A stretch of DNA of 64,000 nucleotides from Triglochin maritima (GCA_963682175.1 OY821772.1:46770925-46834924), one strand, 5' to 3'; shown: positions 33,448 to 45,689, numbered from the stretch's first letter. Numbers and translations are program-made. Notes: generated by a model not told the origin, from the sequence alone.

Positions 33448-36400
33448 CATGAAATGCAATGCATATTCACGTTCGGAAAAACAAACTCACTGGGTCACTT
33501 GACAACCAGTCAAACCTATCAATCGCGAAAAGAAGAAAAGAAAAGAGAGGAGACAACACATAAATAAAAAAAGTCTTGTGGTTAACATTAAGACTTGAGT
33601 ACCCAATTATGATTTTAATGGTATTTTGTTTTCTTTGTAAATAATATAATCTTAACCTTTCATCTTCTTCTTCTAATTTTAATAAAAAGTGGTTTAATAA
33701 GGGAAGATGTGACTGCTGTTGTTATTGGAACTACACAATTTCTGGATTAAGAACCACAATAATTATAAAGCATGAGATGGGACTTGTGGCAATGGTTTCA
33801 ATTGGCGTGCAAAGGCTTGGGTCTTACTGTCCATTGATGGAGATGAGCCAATTTGGGACCCCAACGGTGTGAATATGTTCCAATCGAGTGCGGCGTGTTT
33901 GTCACTTTTGAAGACATCCCTTGCAATCGTTGGCCCCCTCCACTGTTTCCACTTTTATTATCCATCAACCGCACACATAATTGTACGTACCATTGCATGT
34001 GTTTAATGCGATCTTCACCATTTCCAACTTGGGACTGTGCCTTTTTTAAAATAAATTTCTCGTTTTTTTATATTAATCGATAGTGGATAATACATTAAGT
34101 CTTGGAAAGAAGGAATAAAAAGAAATGTATAGTCGTGGGTAGGGAGACTGAGATAATTTTCTTGGAAAGAAGGAATAAAATTTCTCAACACTCTCCCGCA
34201 CGTGTGACTGAGATAATTTTCTCTGTGTCTATGCATAGACAATATACGTTGAAGTGAGCTCCTACAGATCAATCAACCTGCTCTGTTACATGTGAGCACA
34301 CTTATGTACCTCACAAGGTTTGAACATGGTTGACCTACCAAATTTGCCGTTAAATAATGCATTTTGAACAATTACCGACTTTCAAAGAAAAAAGCATTTT
34401 CAATATATTCAAATGATGCAATTTCTTTACTTTCACTTGAATTTGAATGTGCGTACATACACTTAATTAACAATACATGCTGTAATATTCGTGTTTTATA
34501 TTTCACAAAAATGTCGCGAAACTCTCAAATTAAAACGATTGCAAGAGTCGGATGTAACTTTTGGTGAGAACATGCATCACAGATTCACAAATCACAACCC
34601 TCTTGAATTAGTGTTTTGACGTGGATTGCTAAAAAAAAGGTGTTATCCAGTGCGTCCTTCTGGAGAGACATTTATCTACTTTCCTCAGAAATCTTTTGTC
34701 TGAAACGATCTTTAGTTAATGTTGCTCCTACCTTCACGTGAGCATACACTTGAATTTTAGTTTATGTAATTTTTATCAGAGGCAAGCAAGTTGGAATCAT
34801 ACATCATTTAGACATTTACTACTGGATTCCATTCGGTGTAAACGAGTATCGAGTAAAATTTCAAGTTATATATATTATCATATGTTATTACCAAATACAA
34901 AAAAATTATTATAAATATAGTAAAAAAAAATTCAAACGAACTATCGAGTTGAGTATCAATTTTTTTCGAGTACGAGTGGTTCGTTTACCTAACCAAGTTA
35001 GAATTTTTTTTTTTTTTTTTCATCAAAATATTTCATTTTCAAATTAAACTAGAGTCAAGCTCGAGTCGAGCTATCAAGTCGAGTTAAAGTTGACAGTCCT
35101 TATTTTCAAGTTTAAAATTAGTTGTTTTTTAATGCTTGGGTGCCCGTGTAAAATACCTTATTTAACATTATATCTTTACCTTTTAATTATTTTTCATTAT
35201 CATTAATTATTTTAGATTTATAATATTGTTATTACGAAAATTTCCATTTGTTAGAGCTGTCGCGAAATTTTATGTCATTTTCATTCATGTTAACTCTTTT
35301 ATAGAAGTTTTCAAGTGTTATTAAGTTGGTGGTAAAATTATCCAACAGTCTAACAGTTGGAATTGAGACAAAATCCAACAGTTTTAAAATCAATTTAAAA
35401 TTTATTTGCATCGTTCGAATTTGATATTTTGACGGATTAATCAAACGTTTTGTTATGGATCACTGGTACATGATCTATATTCGCTAGTCGATCAAATATT
35501 TGTAATAAAATAAAATGAAAGTGTATTAAAGAAAGGAGAGACCGAGTGAGTTCAAAAAAAGTTGAGATAAAAAAGGAGAAAGTATCAAAACACCATTGTT
35601 CTTCCTATTCACAGTAGTATAACCAAACGCATAATCGTGGGTCTGGTTGGATCGACTCGAATCACGTCAAATCACGTAATTGGAGAATGGGGAAAAAGTC
35701 ACAATTCCCATGTAGATAGAAGTATAGAACAATGTCATCTTCATCAAGACGTGAAAGACCAGCCTAATTTAACAAAATCTTCGAAAACGACACTGGAAAT
35801 CGGACGTGGAGAAATGGATCTACGGGACTGAATCCGACCCCATACGGCCACACCTAATGTCGGTAATGGCATAAAACATACACAAGAAAACACATACTGA
35901 TCGCCTACGTGATTGTAAGGGATGAGGTTGAATATTACAGATCGAATATGGTAGGAGACGCTTTTCTACTCACGCGTAAGCTGTTAACTCCATCACTATC
36001 GGGTGTTTAAAATGGTTGACCTCAGAATTCTTAAGGTTTCAAGTCAACTACTATTTTCTAATAATTAAGCATTGTTGTATATGTGAGGATAGTCTAACCT
36101 CTGTTAATTAATTTGGAGATCTATCTTGAGGTTGTGATGCAAGCTTTTCACCTCCGTTAAATAATAATTATTCGTCTCTTATTTCAATATGGTGTTCGAA
36201 TAAAACACTCAACGATTGGTTGAACAACTCAATCAACATTGTTCATGCGTATGCGTAAACATGAAGAAAATATTCATGATCATACATTTTTTCATATCTA
36301 CGATGGAGTGTTAGATAATAATCTCACATTGAATAATTTAATACTTTCTCTTAGATTATTTTTCAGTAGTATTGTGACTTTAAGTTGATAATGCACACTT

Positions 36401-37080
36401 CAATGATCATAATTTAAATTTAAGTCAAACATATTAAAAAAAACCCGTAGACATCCATTATCAAAGAATTTGAAAAATCTTATACCCTAAAATCCACCAA
36501 TTTTAGGTGTCCAACTTAATTACATACAGTTTGGCAAAGATTATCTAGTTGAACCAGCTAGGAATCTAATTTGAACTTTCCAAAAAGAAAATAATTTCCT
36601 AACAATAAATTTTCATAGAATGGATAAGTTGAGTTTCGTAAGCTTCGTGTAGGAATTCAAAGACTCTCAGTTGCGTTTAGACAATAAATAACAACGTCCG
36701 GGCTACTCTCGGGCACATTGTTCTCTCTCCACCACGTCGGCTCACCCACCCACCGAAAAAAAAACCTTTACCATACCTGAACAACCCCACCAACCCTACA
36801 CTCTCTTTCCTCCACGTCATTTCTTAATTAAACAATTTTAATTCTTACACAACATTTAACAAATTACATTTTACATAATTCCAATTGTAATTACCACTTC
36901 TAATTACTTTAACTAGAAAATATTTAATTTTTACTATTAAATCACGAAATTATTATTAAATATTACGAAATTACCTTACATATTACATAAACATAAATCA
37001 GAAATATTACATTCAAAGTTAACAAACGACAATACATATTACATAAACTGGACTTCTAAATAGTACATTACAAATTACGT
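33087..37080. other. Intergenic DNA without recognised genes
   Basis: AT-rich. Landmarks are a (TA)n microsatellite at 33406-33445, an interleaved local duplication at about 34101-34225 (CTTGGAAAGAAGGAATAAAA and GACTGAGATAATTTTCT each twice), and a possible decayed MITE at about 34838-35095 beginning GTGTAAACGAGTATCGAG with an inverted-looking CTCGAGT-rich right half. From about 36690 the sequence may belong to the Harbinger remnant. No coding frame has a recognisable domain. Confidence 0.5.
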
Positions 37081-37143
37081 TAACCTATTTTCAAACCGTT
37101 TCTCGTCCGTAGCGTGGCCATATATGCTCGATTAAATCGTCTT

Positions 37144-37850
37144 TCAGATCCAAATGTAATTTATGTCAAGAATCCGATATTGATTGACAAAAAACTCGTG
37201 AATATCCGTTATACGATCGGTTGAATTTTGTATTTTGTCAGCAGAAGATCGACGTCGATCTTCCATAAATTCGCGAATATCTCCAAAATTGGCGTGAGAG
37301 ATGCGTTCGTCCTCCACAATCATGTTATGCATGATGATGTAAGTTGTCATTATTTTGGATAGTACGTCCTTACACCAGGCGAGAGCTGGATTTTTGATGA
37401 TCGCCCATCTCGGTTGCAGCATTCCGAAAGCGCGTTCTACAACTTTACGCGTTGCCTCCTGCATTTCAGCAAACAACCTGTGTTTTGGGGTTTCAGGGAG
37501 AAAGATGATTGAATGAAGTCGGCCCATTGTGGATAAATATCATCAGTAAGATATTATCACATATCATATTGAACATCATTTACCTTATAATTTACATGTG
37601 GAGCTCGACCTTCTTGTATGTCGTCGAAAACCGGAGATTGTTGCAGGACGTTCAAGTCATTGGCCGAACCCGGAATTACGAAGAAGGAATGCCAGATCCA
37701 TAAGTTGTACGATGTCACCGCTTCAAGGATCAATGTTGCTCTCAATAGCATGATCCGAGCGGCCAAATCAATAGCATGATCCATCAGATCGAATGTTTCA
37801 CTGCAGTTGTCATTGTCGAATGGAGCGGGGTTTGAACAACTTTCCGACAT
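37144..37850 (-). pseudogene. Harbinger (PIF-type) transposase remnant
   Basis: Reading leftward from 37850 (ATG), a short N-terminal segment runs directly into SYNLWIWHSFFVIPGSANDL and NVLQQSPVFDDIQEGRAP, typical of the middle of HARBI1-like DDE nucleases. The part that should hold the first catalytic residues is missing, so there is an internal deletion. Two adjacent in-frame stops (TGA TAA) follow DVQYDM, and a frame change comes before MQEATRKVVERAFGMLQPRW and TTYIIMHNMIVEDER, the C-terminal part. It cannot make active transposase. Element termini were not identified with confidence; no Myb-like partner gene was found. Confidence 0.85.
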
Positions 37851-38164
37851 TGAGATAAAAAGCTAATAGGAGTGAAGAATTTAAGAAGATATGAGGAGTT
37901 AAAAGAGATATTTATAGTTGAGAGTAGATAGATGTATTCGTTGCATAGTACACGCGTGAATGCACAGTGCAAGCGTGACTACATAGTGCACGCGTGATTG
38001 AATAGTAGAAGCGTGATTAGACCGTACACGCGTGATTGAACAGTGATCCCACAATAACCATAATTATCACCCTATATTAATCAAAAATACCCAATACATT
38101 ATCAATTACTTCTAATATCAAAACATCCACTAAAATTAAAAAATCAAAAGAAAAATGGACCAAT

Positions 38165-38186
38165 GGGTGGGGGCATGCCCCCACCC
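38165..38186. repeat. 22-bp perfect GC palindrome
   Basis: The half-site GGGTGGGGGCA (38165-38175) is followed immediately by its exact reverse complement. It lies about 300 bp upstream of the Harbinger start (minus-strand sense), near a further GGCGTCC...GATGC dyad, and may belong to that element's end. Confidence 0.85.
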
Positions 38187-38238
38187 GAGTGTGCCCCAGG
38201 CGTCCACTCCAGATGCTTGGCGCACAAAAAATACGCAC

Positions 38239-38333
38239 GGGGTTCTCTTAGCATATTTTAGACGTTGTAATATCTTCATTCGACGTTAAGGGTTCTCTTA
38301 GCATATTTTAGACGTTGTAATATCTTCATTCGA
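38239..38333. repeat. 50-bp direct duplication
   Basis: GGTTCTCTTAGCATATTTTA and the 23 bases after it occur at 38241 and again at 38291 without visible differences. Confidence 0.9.
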
Positions 38334-38745
38334 TAACCCTAAATTTTTAGGTTTTATGTTATTGTTTCATTGAAAAAAATTGTTAGATATTTTAATACTC
38401 ATGTGAATTTTGTCCCAATAAAGATTTTTTTTCTTCTTATGTTATACTTTAGTGATTTTTATTATTATCATAGGTTATATCTTAACTTCTAATTTTTATA
38501 TATTATTTTAGTACCTATAATAATTCAACGAAAGAAATGTAGCATCAAAAGTATAATTATCATATAACAGCAAAAATCAAGCTACGAATCTACTCTATCT
38601 AAAGAAATTTTGCTTCTCTTAGGAACTTTGCATGGCTTCTGCATTTCAACCTAAAATCTGAATTTGGATGGAATCCTATACATGAATCAATTGCCAAACA
38701 AACCCTCAGTTTGCACTTTCGTTCGTTTAAGCTGAAAGAATTTAA

Positions 38746-39216
38746 GACCATCACTAATCATGACATGGACGACCCGATTATCAACTCTTTCTCTTCAAAA
38801 TCAGTTTTCTTTCTCTTCCACGTCAGCTTTCTCTTTCCTATACTATTTACATCTTAACCACAACCCATCACAACCCAACACAACATACCTCTCTCTTCCA
38901 CATCATTTCGGGGTCCATCTTAGTAAAAATTAAAAAAAAAATTAAAAAATTTCTAAAAAATCAAAACAATTATAAAACGAATTTTCAAAAAAAAAATATA
39001 TATATAAAAACTCAAACAAAAAATTAAAAAAATCAAAACAAAATCAAAACAAAAAAAATCAAAAAAAAATTCAACCCGGACGCGCCACGTGGCGTGTCCG
39101 GGTTGGATGACCCGGGCGAAGATGATCCCAAATTTCTGCTGTTAAAAGTTTGTTTAACCAGAAGAAGATGACCGACCTCTATCACGACCTAAAAAATCCC
39201 GCCATAAGGGATGCTC
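38746..39216. mobile_element. Harbinger-like MITE, 471 bp
   Basis: The ends GACCATCACTAA... and ...AAGGGATGCTC form imperfect TIRs (GACCATC versus GAGCATC), flanked by TAA at 38743-38745 and 39217-39219, the 3-bp TSD type of PIF/Harbinger. No ORF is present. C/T-rich arms, a CACATCATTTCGGGGTCCAT phrase and A-rich arms match the copy at 48458-48935 in inverted orientation. A near-perfect 28-bp GC palindrome (39075-39102, centre CACGTG) lies near its right end. Confidence 0.8.
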
Positions 39217-39584
39217 TAATACCATATTTAGTATTGTGCGTTGTTCTTAAACTTTGGTGACCCGCAATCACTTCACGACAAATTAACAATCGCCAAAACT
39301 CAATTTTTCATTGATTTTCAAAATTTGAAGTTGTTAAAGACGCATGGGCTGCAGACCTTCCAAGCATTTCACCTTCTGGCAATGCTAGACCAAATGTCCA
39401 TGTGTGCATGCAGCCGGTAAATTATCTCCTTGGAGACGGAACATAGAACTTGTCGATCGCTTCTTCTCCGTTACAACTTTGCTGCAGACCTTCTCCAACA
39501 CAAGCTGTTGAAAGACTACCAAACAAATTGTTGTTGTTTACCTTGAATAAGTGTTTAAAGTATACGTGCAGAAAAACAGACAAT

Positions 39585-39960
39585 CGGTCGACCGGATGGA
39601 GTGCTTCGGTCGACCGGATGTGTGTTAATTTACCCAGCAAAAGTGTCTGTCGTTTTTCGGTCGACCGGAATCTAGGATGCGGTCGACCGGGCACACGTTT
39701 TGGAGCTGGGCAAAAGTTACTGTCGATTTTCGGTCGACCGGAACCTTGGATTCGGTCGACCGGAAACGTTCGAGGAGCTGGGAGAAAAGTGCCTGTTGAA
39801 TTTCGGTCGACCGGAACTTAAGTGTACGGTCGACCGATTATGCACTCGCGCAAGCCAGAAAAGTTAGTGTCGATTTTCGGTCGAACGAGACTCCAATTTC
39901 GGTCGACCGTTGGAATACATTTATTGGATCGGTCGACTGATGCACCCGATCGGTCGACCG
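39585..39960. repeat. 73-bp tandem array with two CGGTCGACCG palindromes per unit
   Basis: Decamer starts are 39585, 39607, 39658, 39680, 39731, 39753, 39804, 39827, 39878 (degenerate), 39900, 39930 and 39951. Most show alternating spacing of 22 and 51 bp. Ten of the twelve are exact CGGTCGACCG. Between them, GAGCTGGGCAAAAGT / TGTCGATTTT phrases repeat with each unit. Confidence 0.93.
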
Positions 39961-40036
39961 TTTGGACCCAGTTCTGCCCACGTTTTGCACATTACTCCAC
40001 CCGATTTTGGTGCAACTTATACTTGTTTTGGCCTCA

Positions 40037-40044
40037 TATATAAA
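40037..40044 (+). promoter_or_regulatory. TATA box of the 39.2-40.4 kb LTR
   Basis: TATATAAA, 77 bases after the last palindrome of the array. Confidence 0.55.
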
Positions 40045-40382
40045 GACAATTTCGTTCCCTTGTATTATCAGTTAATTCTATTGTCCACTTTTATGTTCTT
40101 GAGAGAAAAGAGAGAGAGAGATCACCATTGTGATTCGGTAGGAGAGATTTGAGCCGGATTCTTCGTCGGTTCGTTCGCGTCTCCTGTAAGCATCTTTTGT
40201 AATACGTTTCTCTATAGTGGATTTGAGTTGTGTCGTCCGTGGTTTTTCCCGCATTGGGTTTCCACGTTAAATCTTGCGTGTTTGTGTGGTTTCCACGTTA
40301 AATCTTGCGTGTTTGTGTGGTTTGAATCTTGGATTCGTGTTTTTTGTTTCGCTACGTATTTAGGATTTGTTTTAATTCCTTA

Positions 40383-40857
40383 CACAAATAATATTAAAAT
40401 CCCATTGACCCCTCAGCACTGGACCAAATGGTGGAATTCAGTGCAGGACTAGGGAGATGGGGAGGAAAGGACATGCAAACTAACTAACCCAAGACCGATG
40501 GTGATCAGGATTGGATTTTAGCACCAACAGGCACTGGGAATATATATATGCAAGGGGAAACAGGCTTAGTGGAAGAATACAAAACCCAAAATCACACACA
40601 CATCAAAAAAGAAAGACATATCATATATTTATATTTGTATTTATGAGTGTAGAAACATATGTGTCGAAGTGGAGGCAATTAATAGGTTGGAATAGGATGG
40701 AGAGATGGGGTGTTTTAATTAAATCGGTGGTTGTCTTGGTTTCGGCCGACCAGGCAATTGATAGTGGTGGGCTCTGGTCACAGTGACATGCATCACTTGG
40801 GGTTTGTAGAACTTCATGTTTTTTTTTTTTTTATCTCTCCTTGTTCAACCCTTGAAT
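40383..40857. other. Short intergenic interval
   Basis: No gene or repeat was recognised between the LTR remnant and the hAT-type MITE, apart from a 12-14-base T run near 40819-40832. Confidence 0.5.
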
Positions 40858-41379
40858 TAGGGGTGCACATGGGTTGGGTTCAACCCGAAACCCAACCCGA
40901 ACCCGACTGGTCGGGTCGGGTTGGGTCGGGTTGGGGAGGGGGTCGGGTCGGGTCGGGTTGGGAAAATCAAAAACCCGAATTTTCGGGTCGGGTTCGGATT
41001 GAGGGGGTCGGGTTGACCCAACCCAACCCGAACCCGATTTTTTATTTTTTTATTTTTTTTTATTTTTTCCCAAATAAACTGGTCGACCGAACATCACTCG
41101 GTCGACCGAACATCACTCGGTCGACCGTTTCCAACCCGAAAATTTCGGGTTTTCAAGCCACCGGTCGACCGTTTAAGCACCGGTCGACCGAACCCGACCA
41201 AGTTTGGGAGAAAATTTCCGAATTCGGGTTCAACCCGATCCAACCCGACCCAACCCGAAAATTTTGGGTCGGGTTGGGTTGAACCCAAACCGGTTCGGGT
41301 TCGGGTTGGGTTTTTTCCCAACCCGAAAATTTCGGGTTGGGTCGGGTTGAGGCCCAAACCCGACCCATGTGCACCCCTA
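40858..41379. mobile_element. hAT-type MITE, 522 bp, TSD CCTTGAAT
   Basis: The termini are TAGGGGTGCACATGGGT and ...ACCCATGTGCACCCCTA, a perfect TIR of about 17 bp. CCTTGAAT is duplicated at 40850-40857 and 41380-41387, the 8-bp TSD expected of hAT elements. The interior is made of CGGGT/ACCCG repeats and folds back extensively; no transposase is encoded. Unusually, it also carries five CGGTCGACCG-type palindromes at 19-bp spacing. Confidence 0.92.
41080..41190. repeat. Palindrome cluster inside the hAT MITE
   Basis: Decamers start at 41080, 41099, 41118, 41162 and 41181. Offsets are 19, 19, 44 and 19. All but the first (TGGTCGACCG) are exact CGGTCGACCG. Confidence 0.9.
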
Positions 41380-41387
41380 CCTTGAAT

Positions 41388-43890
41388 GATGCCCATGCAT
41401 CAAATCTTTAGTCATCCTTCTCCACTCACCACCACTATTCATTATTCACAAGTCTCTTCCCATCCTATCCATCGGTCCATCCTTTTCATTTCCCACCATA
41501 CCCACCCCTATCTCGCCCATTCTGGCCTACTGTAACAATTATACATACATTTAGTTCCTTCAACACCCTTTAACTAACGTGAAATATCATTTGTACCCTT
41601 AATTTTCTTACTAATATCTAAATTTCCTTTCACTTTTTACCAAAACCTTCTAGTGCATGTCTTTTTTGTTGGTTCCTTTAGTTGAACATTAATTATGTAG
41701 TAAGAATATTTAAATTGATATGAGATCAAATTTAAAAGTCCTAATCCACTATTTTAATATCGTAATGTTTATGCAATTAGTGGTTATCCTTTAAATTCAA
41801 TTCCATATGTGGGTACAATGAAACTTTATTTCAAATTGAATAATATTGAAGATATATATTATGAGAAATTGGAGGGTATATGTGATATTCTGAATTATTT
41901 GGAGGATATTCTTGAAATATATGTTAATACTATATATTGTCTAGTTTTAGCTCAAAAATACACCTTTACGAAAACAGATTCATTATACAGTAAGTTTTAA
42001 TATTGTTTTCGCTCATAAAAACCCACCTTTAATTACGAAATAGATTCAATATACAATGAATTTTAATATTGTTTTCAGCTTCTGATTTTATTTCACTTCG
42101 TCAGAGCTTTGGCAATGGTAGACAAAAGTAGAAGGGTATGTTTGTAAATATCACATTTTATATGAATTTGACAATAGTAACAATTCAAAAAAGAAACAAT
42201 AGTATTTGTCAACCAATACCATCATTTTTCATTGATGCTAGTTGGATTATCACATAAATCACATGACAACATAGTTCTTTAGGATACTTTTCTTGTACCT
42301 ACAAATTCAAACAAAAGCCACGTGTATTACCATTACCATTCAAAAATCAAAAATTAGACCTGTGACGATTGTGAACTACAAAAGAGTTGATGTCTCCCAC
42401 CTTGAAGGTGTGATGTGACCACATGCGCAATTAGACATTTAGTTGGACAAAACGCAATTTATTTATTGTGGAGTCAAATTTTGGGGGCTAACTTCCATAT
42501 GGGTTTTGCTAAGCTTGACATTAGCAAGATGACTCACGGCCTTATAAATTGACAACTTGGGTTGGGTTCGGTTGTGGTGGTGGTGTTATGGGCAGTTATA
42601 GGTGGCCTGTACACCTCATATCATGCAAAGTACCATCATCGTCAAGGTGCACGTCAAGGTGCACGTTTTTAGTTTGTTTAGTTCTGAAGGCATAAAATAA
42701 TAACCTGGCCTGTACGAGAAATATTAGTCTACGTGTAAGACTTAAGGAACTTTCTGTAATTTATATTGATAAACACGGGGCTTTATAATATTATCTTGCT
42801 GTTTGTTTGGGAGGTTGGGATTTAAAATAGGTTAGGGAGTAGAGTGTATGATTATTATTTTTAAAAACACGGTAAGTTGTTTACTTCTTCAAAAAAGAAA
42901 ATCTACAAAAAAATGTTTTATTAAGTTGAAAAACACGTTTTTAACATATTACGTTGAACCAATTTGAAAGTGTAAATGACATTATTAATTGTTAAAACGC
43001 ATGTAGTTAGAGATATATTGTGCTTATTATCTGAAGTTCTGAACCCTGCAAAAGGAAGGTGTGGTTTAATCCAAGGTATTTGTAAAATGCATTAAGCGAA
43101 ATGTGGTCCTAGTTTTATATCGGTGTATTCGATCTCGGCTTTTGATAAATGATGGTATAACGTTAGCCCAGGAGGATAGAACCATCCGGCTCGACCCAGA
43201 GTCGTTATAGTTCTGTAAAAGTTATATGGGCCGGAGCCGTTGTTTATTAGCTGCAGACATTTTTTAGGTCTATGAGAAAGAAAAAAACGAATGTAAATTT
43301 CCAGCAAAAAAAGTCGTGAAATATAAACGTTCAAAAAAGAGAAAATCATGAAGGGTAGCTCTCAAATCCTGTTGGAATGGTAAAACTAAATAATAACCAC
43401 GGAGAATTCTACCTACAAGTTTTAGTCATTATAAAATGTTTGAAAGCTTATAGATGTAATTTTTTATTTGTCTTAAGTGAAATTGTATAGCCTTGTGAAT
43501 GCTTCTGGATGTTTTTTTCAAGACAGCATTTTCATCCGTAACAATACCGATAATCAGAACATGTTAGTGTTGTGAAATTTTGTTCAATTTAAAACCTAGA
43601 CAGTTACGTTGAGAAAAGTTGATTAAATATTGTTAGAAAGCGTTTTACATTCGTGCATTCACAATAACCATAACTACCAGTTGGAAACTTGAAATTAGTG
43701 CATTTTGGAACTCTTTTTGAATGACTTTCAGAATTCAGATGGAGATGGACTCAATTTTGTGTTGGATTTCATCTTGGTAGGTTCGTGACGTTCGTCCCAT
43801 GTTTGAAAAACCGTCTCGGCCTCTTTTAGTTTGGTTTGTTTTATATTTACTTAAGTTTTGAAATGTCAACACTCCCACCAAAGAGGCAAA
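41388..43890. other. Intergenic DNA without recognised genes
   Basis: AT-rich sequence with only short open frames and no domain I recognise. A 12-13-bp phrase GTCAAGGTGCACG is repeated at about 42641-42665. No tRNA-like or LTR structure was seen. Confidence 0.5.
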
Positions 43891-43897
43891 GACTTCT

Positions 43898-44784
43898 TAT
43901 AGAGTGTTGAGAAAAACATGTGTAGGAAGTCACACAGCCTGTCATATATCTGTAACGTTTTGTGCCTTAGAAAACATTTTCGGTCATCCAAATCCAGATT
44001 TGACGACCGATCTATTCTGGACAAAGTCGGTTCAGAAGTTTACTGCTTACACCAGTTCGGATGACCGCCTGGTGCTCGGACGTCCGAGTCCCAGTCGATA
44101 GAATCTACTGCTTCTTCTCTGGATTCTCTCTAACGGATGACCATTTGACTTTCGATCATCCGAATTTTCAATTCCAGTCGACCGCCAATTTCTCGGTGGA
44201 CCAATTTGCAGATAACAAACTTGTTTCATCTTTCACTGGAATCTCACGTTTGGTCGACCGTTTAGCAACGACCAACCATTTCTCAACGCAAAACAATTTG
44301 ATCTTAAGGGCAATTTAGCCTTTTCTTACCTTTATGGGAGCCTTAAACTTCCCCTATATATACCATGCATTGCTTGTTTCTTAGTGTTTAATGAGCCTTT
44401 TGGAGTGTTGAGAGTTACCAAATTGAGAGAGGTAGGTTTAGCCACAATTAAGCTTAATGTTTAGAGATTTGTGGAAAAAAAAACTTGTTGTTGGATGAAA
44501 CATTCCATTTAAACCCCAATCCATTCTGACTATTTACTTCCGGGTTCTCCTTTCTCTGTTGTAACTCCACCACTATTTCATAGTGAAGCTCCGACCATCT
44601 CCGCCTGTGGTTTTCCCAAGTTGGGTTTTCCATGAAAATCTTTGTGTTTGTGGTTTGCTTCTTTTATTGCTTACTTGAAGTTACATGCATGATAGGTGTT
44701 CGTTAAATTGCATAGTTTAGCTTTCGTTTGGAATTTCTCATCGCTTCTACTCTTTCGGCCACCACTTATTTCCAAACAATATGT
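43898..44784 (+). mobile_element. Probable LTR (solo or remnant)
   Basis: The order is a palindrome cluster (43981-44278), a TATA-like TATATATA at 44355-44362, then a leader with CCTGTGGTTTTCCCAAGTTG and TTTTCCATGAAAATCTTTGTG, as in the LTR at 39.2-40.4 kb. A TG (TGTTGAGAAAAACATG) and a CA (TATTTCCAAACA) make plausible borders, but the flanking pentamers do not match, so the ends are provisional. Confidence 0.45.
43981..44278. repeat. Palindrome pairs at 19-bp register
   Basis: Starts at 43981/44000, 44058/44077, 44134/44153, 44175/44194 and 44251/44269, with offsets 19, 19, 19, 19 and 18. Here the decamers are more diverged (CGGATGACCG, CGGACGTCCG, CGATCATCCG) yet the register is retained. 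Confidence 0.82.
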
Positions 44785-45689
44785 TTACTCTTTGGTAATG
44801 TGAGAGCATGAAACCACGTAACAATCAACAATAACTTCCGCTCTTGTTATTGGAGCATAAGAACGTAATACATACAATAATAATGCACTTGGTCGATCAT
44901 ATTCCTTTGCAGCCACCATTAGAAGGGATAAAACCTATAGTCCCAAAATCTAAATCGAACGAACACAAATTATTTGTGCTCATCCAACTGTTCGAACTAA
45001 CAGTTAGGAATTATTTGCAACAGTTACTCTATATCTTTCATCATCTGTGATTCTAATACGGCCAACTCCATTAGGCTTCAGGTAGCTACTATTGCACGCT
45101 TTGTTGTCACATATAGGAATCGAGACAGACAAAAATCTGCTCCAGCTTGCACATATTGAACAACACTTACATGTAGAGATGTTGACTTTTATTTTACAAA
45201 ACCACCAACTGTGGTTTAAGTAAAGTTCTACAAAATCTTTGACGACATTGGATGGCATATATATTTATGACAGTTTCAAACTTCAAATGTGATACTCATA
45301 CTCATACATAAAGCATGTGTAGGAGGGGCAAGGTGTTAGTTGTTAGGAGGGTGATGGGTGTCGACTCTCGACTACAAAACATATGTGGAAACATGGAAGC
45401 TATACATCAACTCAAAATTAAAGGCATATGCATAGTTCAGCATGATCTAAATACTAGATCCAACTGTTATTGGTTAAATGGGTTCATTGACTTTTGTCTA
45501 TGGTCAATAAATTGGAAACCTACAAAATCCGTAACCACTCCTTGAGCTAATCCTTCATCTTTTGTCAGAGTTTTGGTTTGAGTCTTTTGACCAATATTTG
45601 GGCTAAATAGGTCGTATCTTTATTTCACTTCCACGACTGGGCTCTATGGCTCGTCCCTATAAAATGGAAATACAATCCAATATGAAAAA

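Larger units (their letters stand above)
39222..40382 (+). mobile_element. Probable copia-type LTR (solo or remnant)
   Basis: A palindrome array (39585-39960), a TATA box (TATATAAA, 40037-40044) and a leader with CCGTGGTTTTTCCCGCATTG followed by TTTCCACGTTAAATCTTG occur in the order U3, TATA, R-U5. This resembles plant copia LTRs. A 31-bp phrase of the leader is duplicated in tandem (40259-40320). Exact borders and a TSD were not found, so the coordinates are approximate. Confidence 0.55.

Noticed and set aside
39585..39960. CRISPR-like array
   Set aside because: Regular repeats with spacers, but the repeats are 10-bp palindromes, the spacers are themselves repeated, and the host is a plant.
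40861..41396. Frames in the CGGGT-rich region as genes
   Set aside because: They lie inside a hAT MITE made of CGGGT/ACCCG repeats and are found on both strands.
43981..44278. DRE/CRT (CCGAC) stress elements as the explanation for the palindromes
   Set aside because: The core is ACCG(A/T) within a symmetrical decamer and only rarely CCGAC; the fixed 19-bp pairing is not a property of DRE sites.
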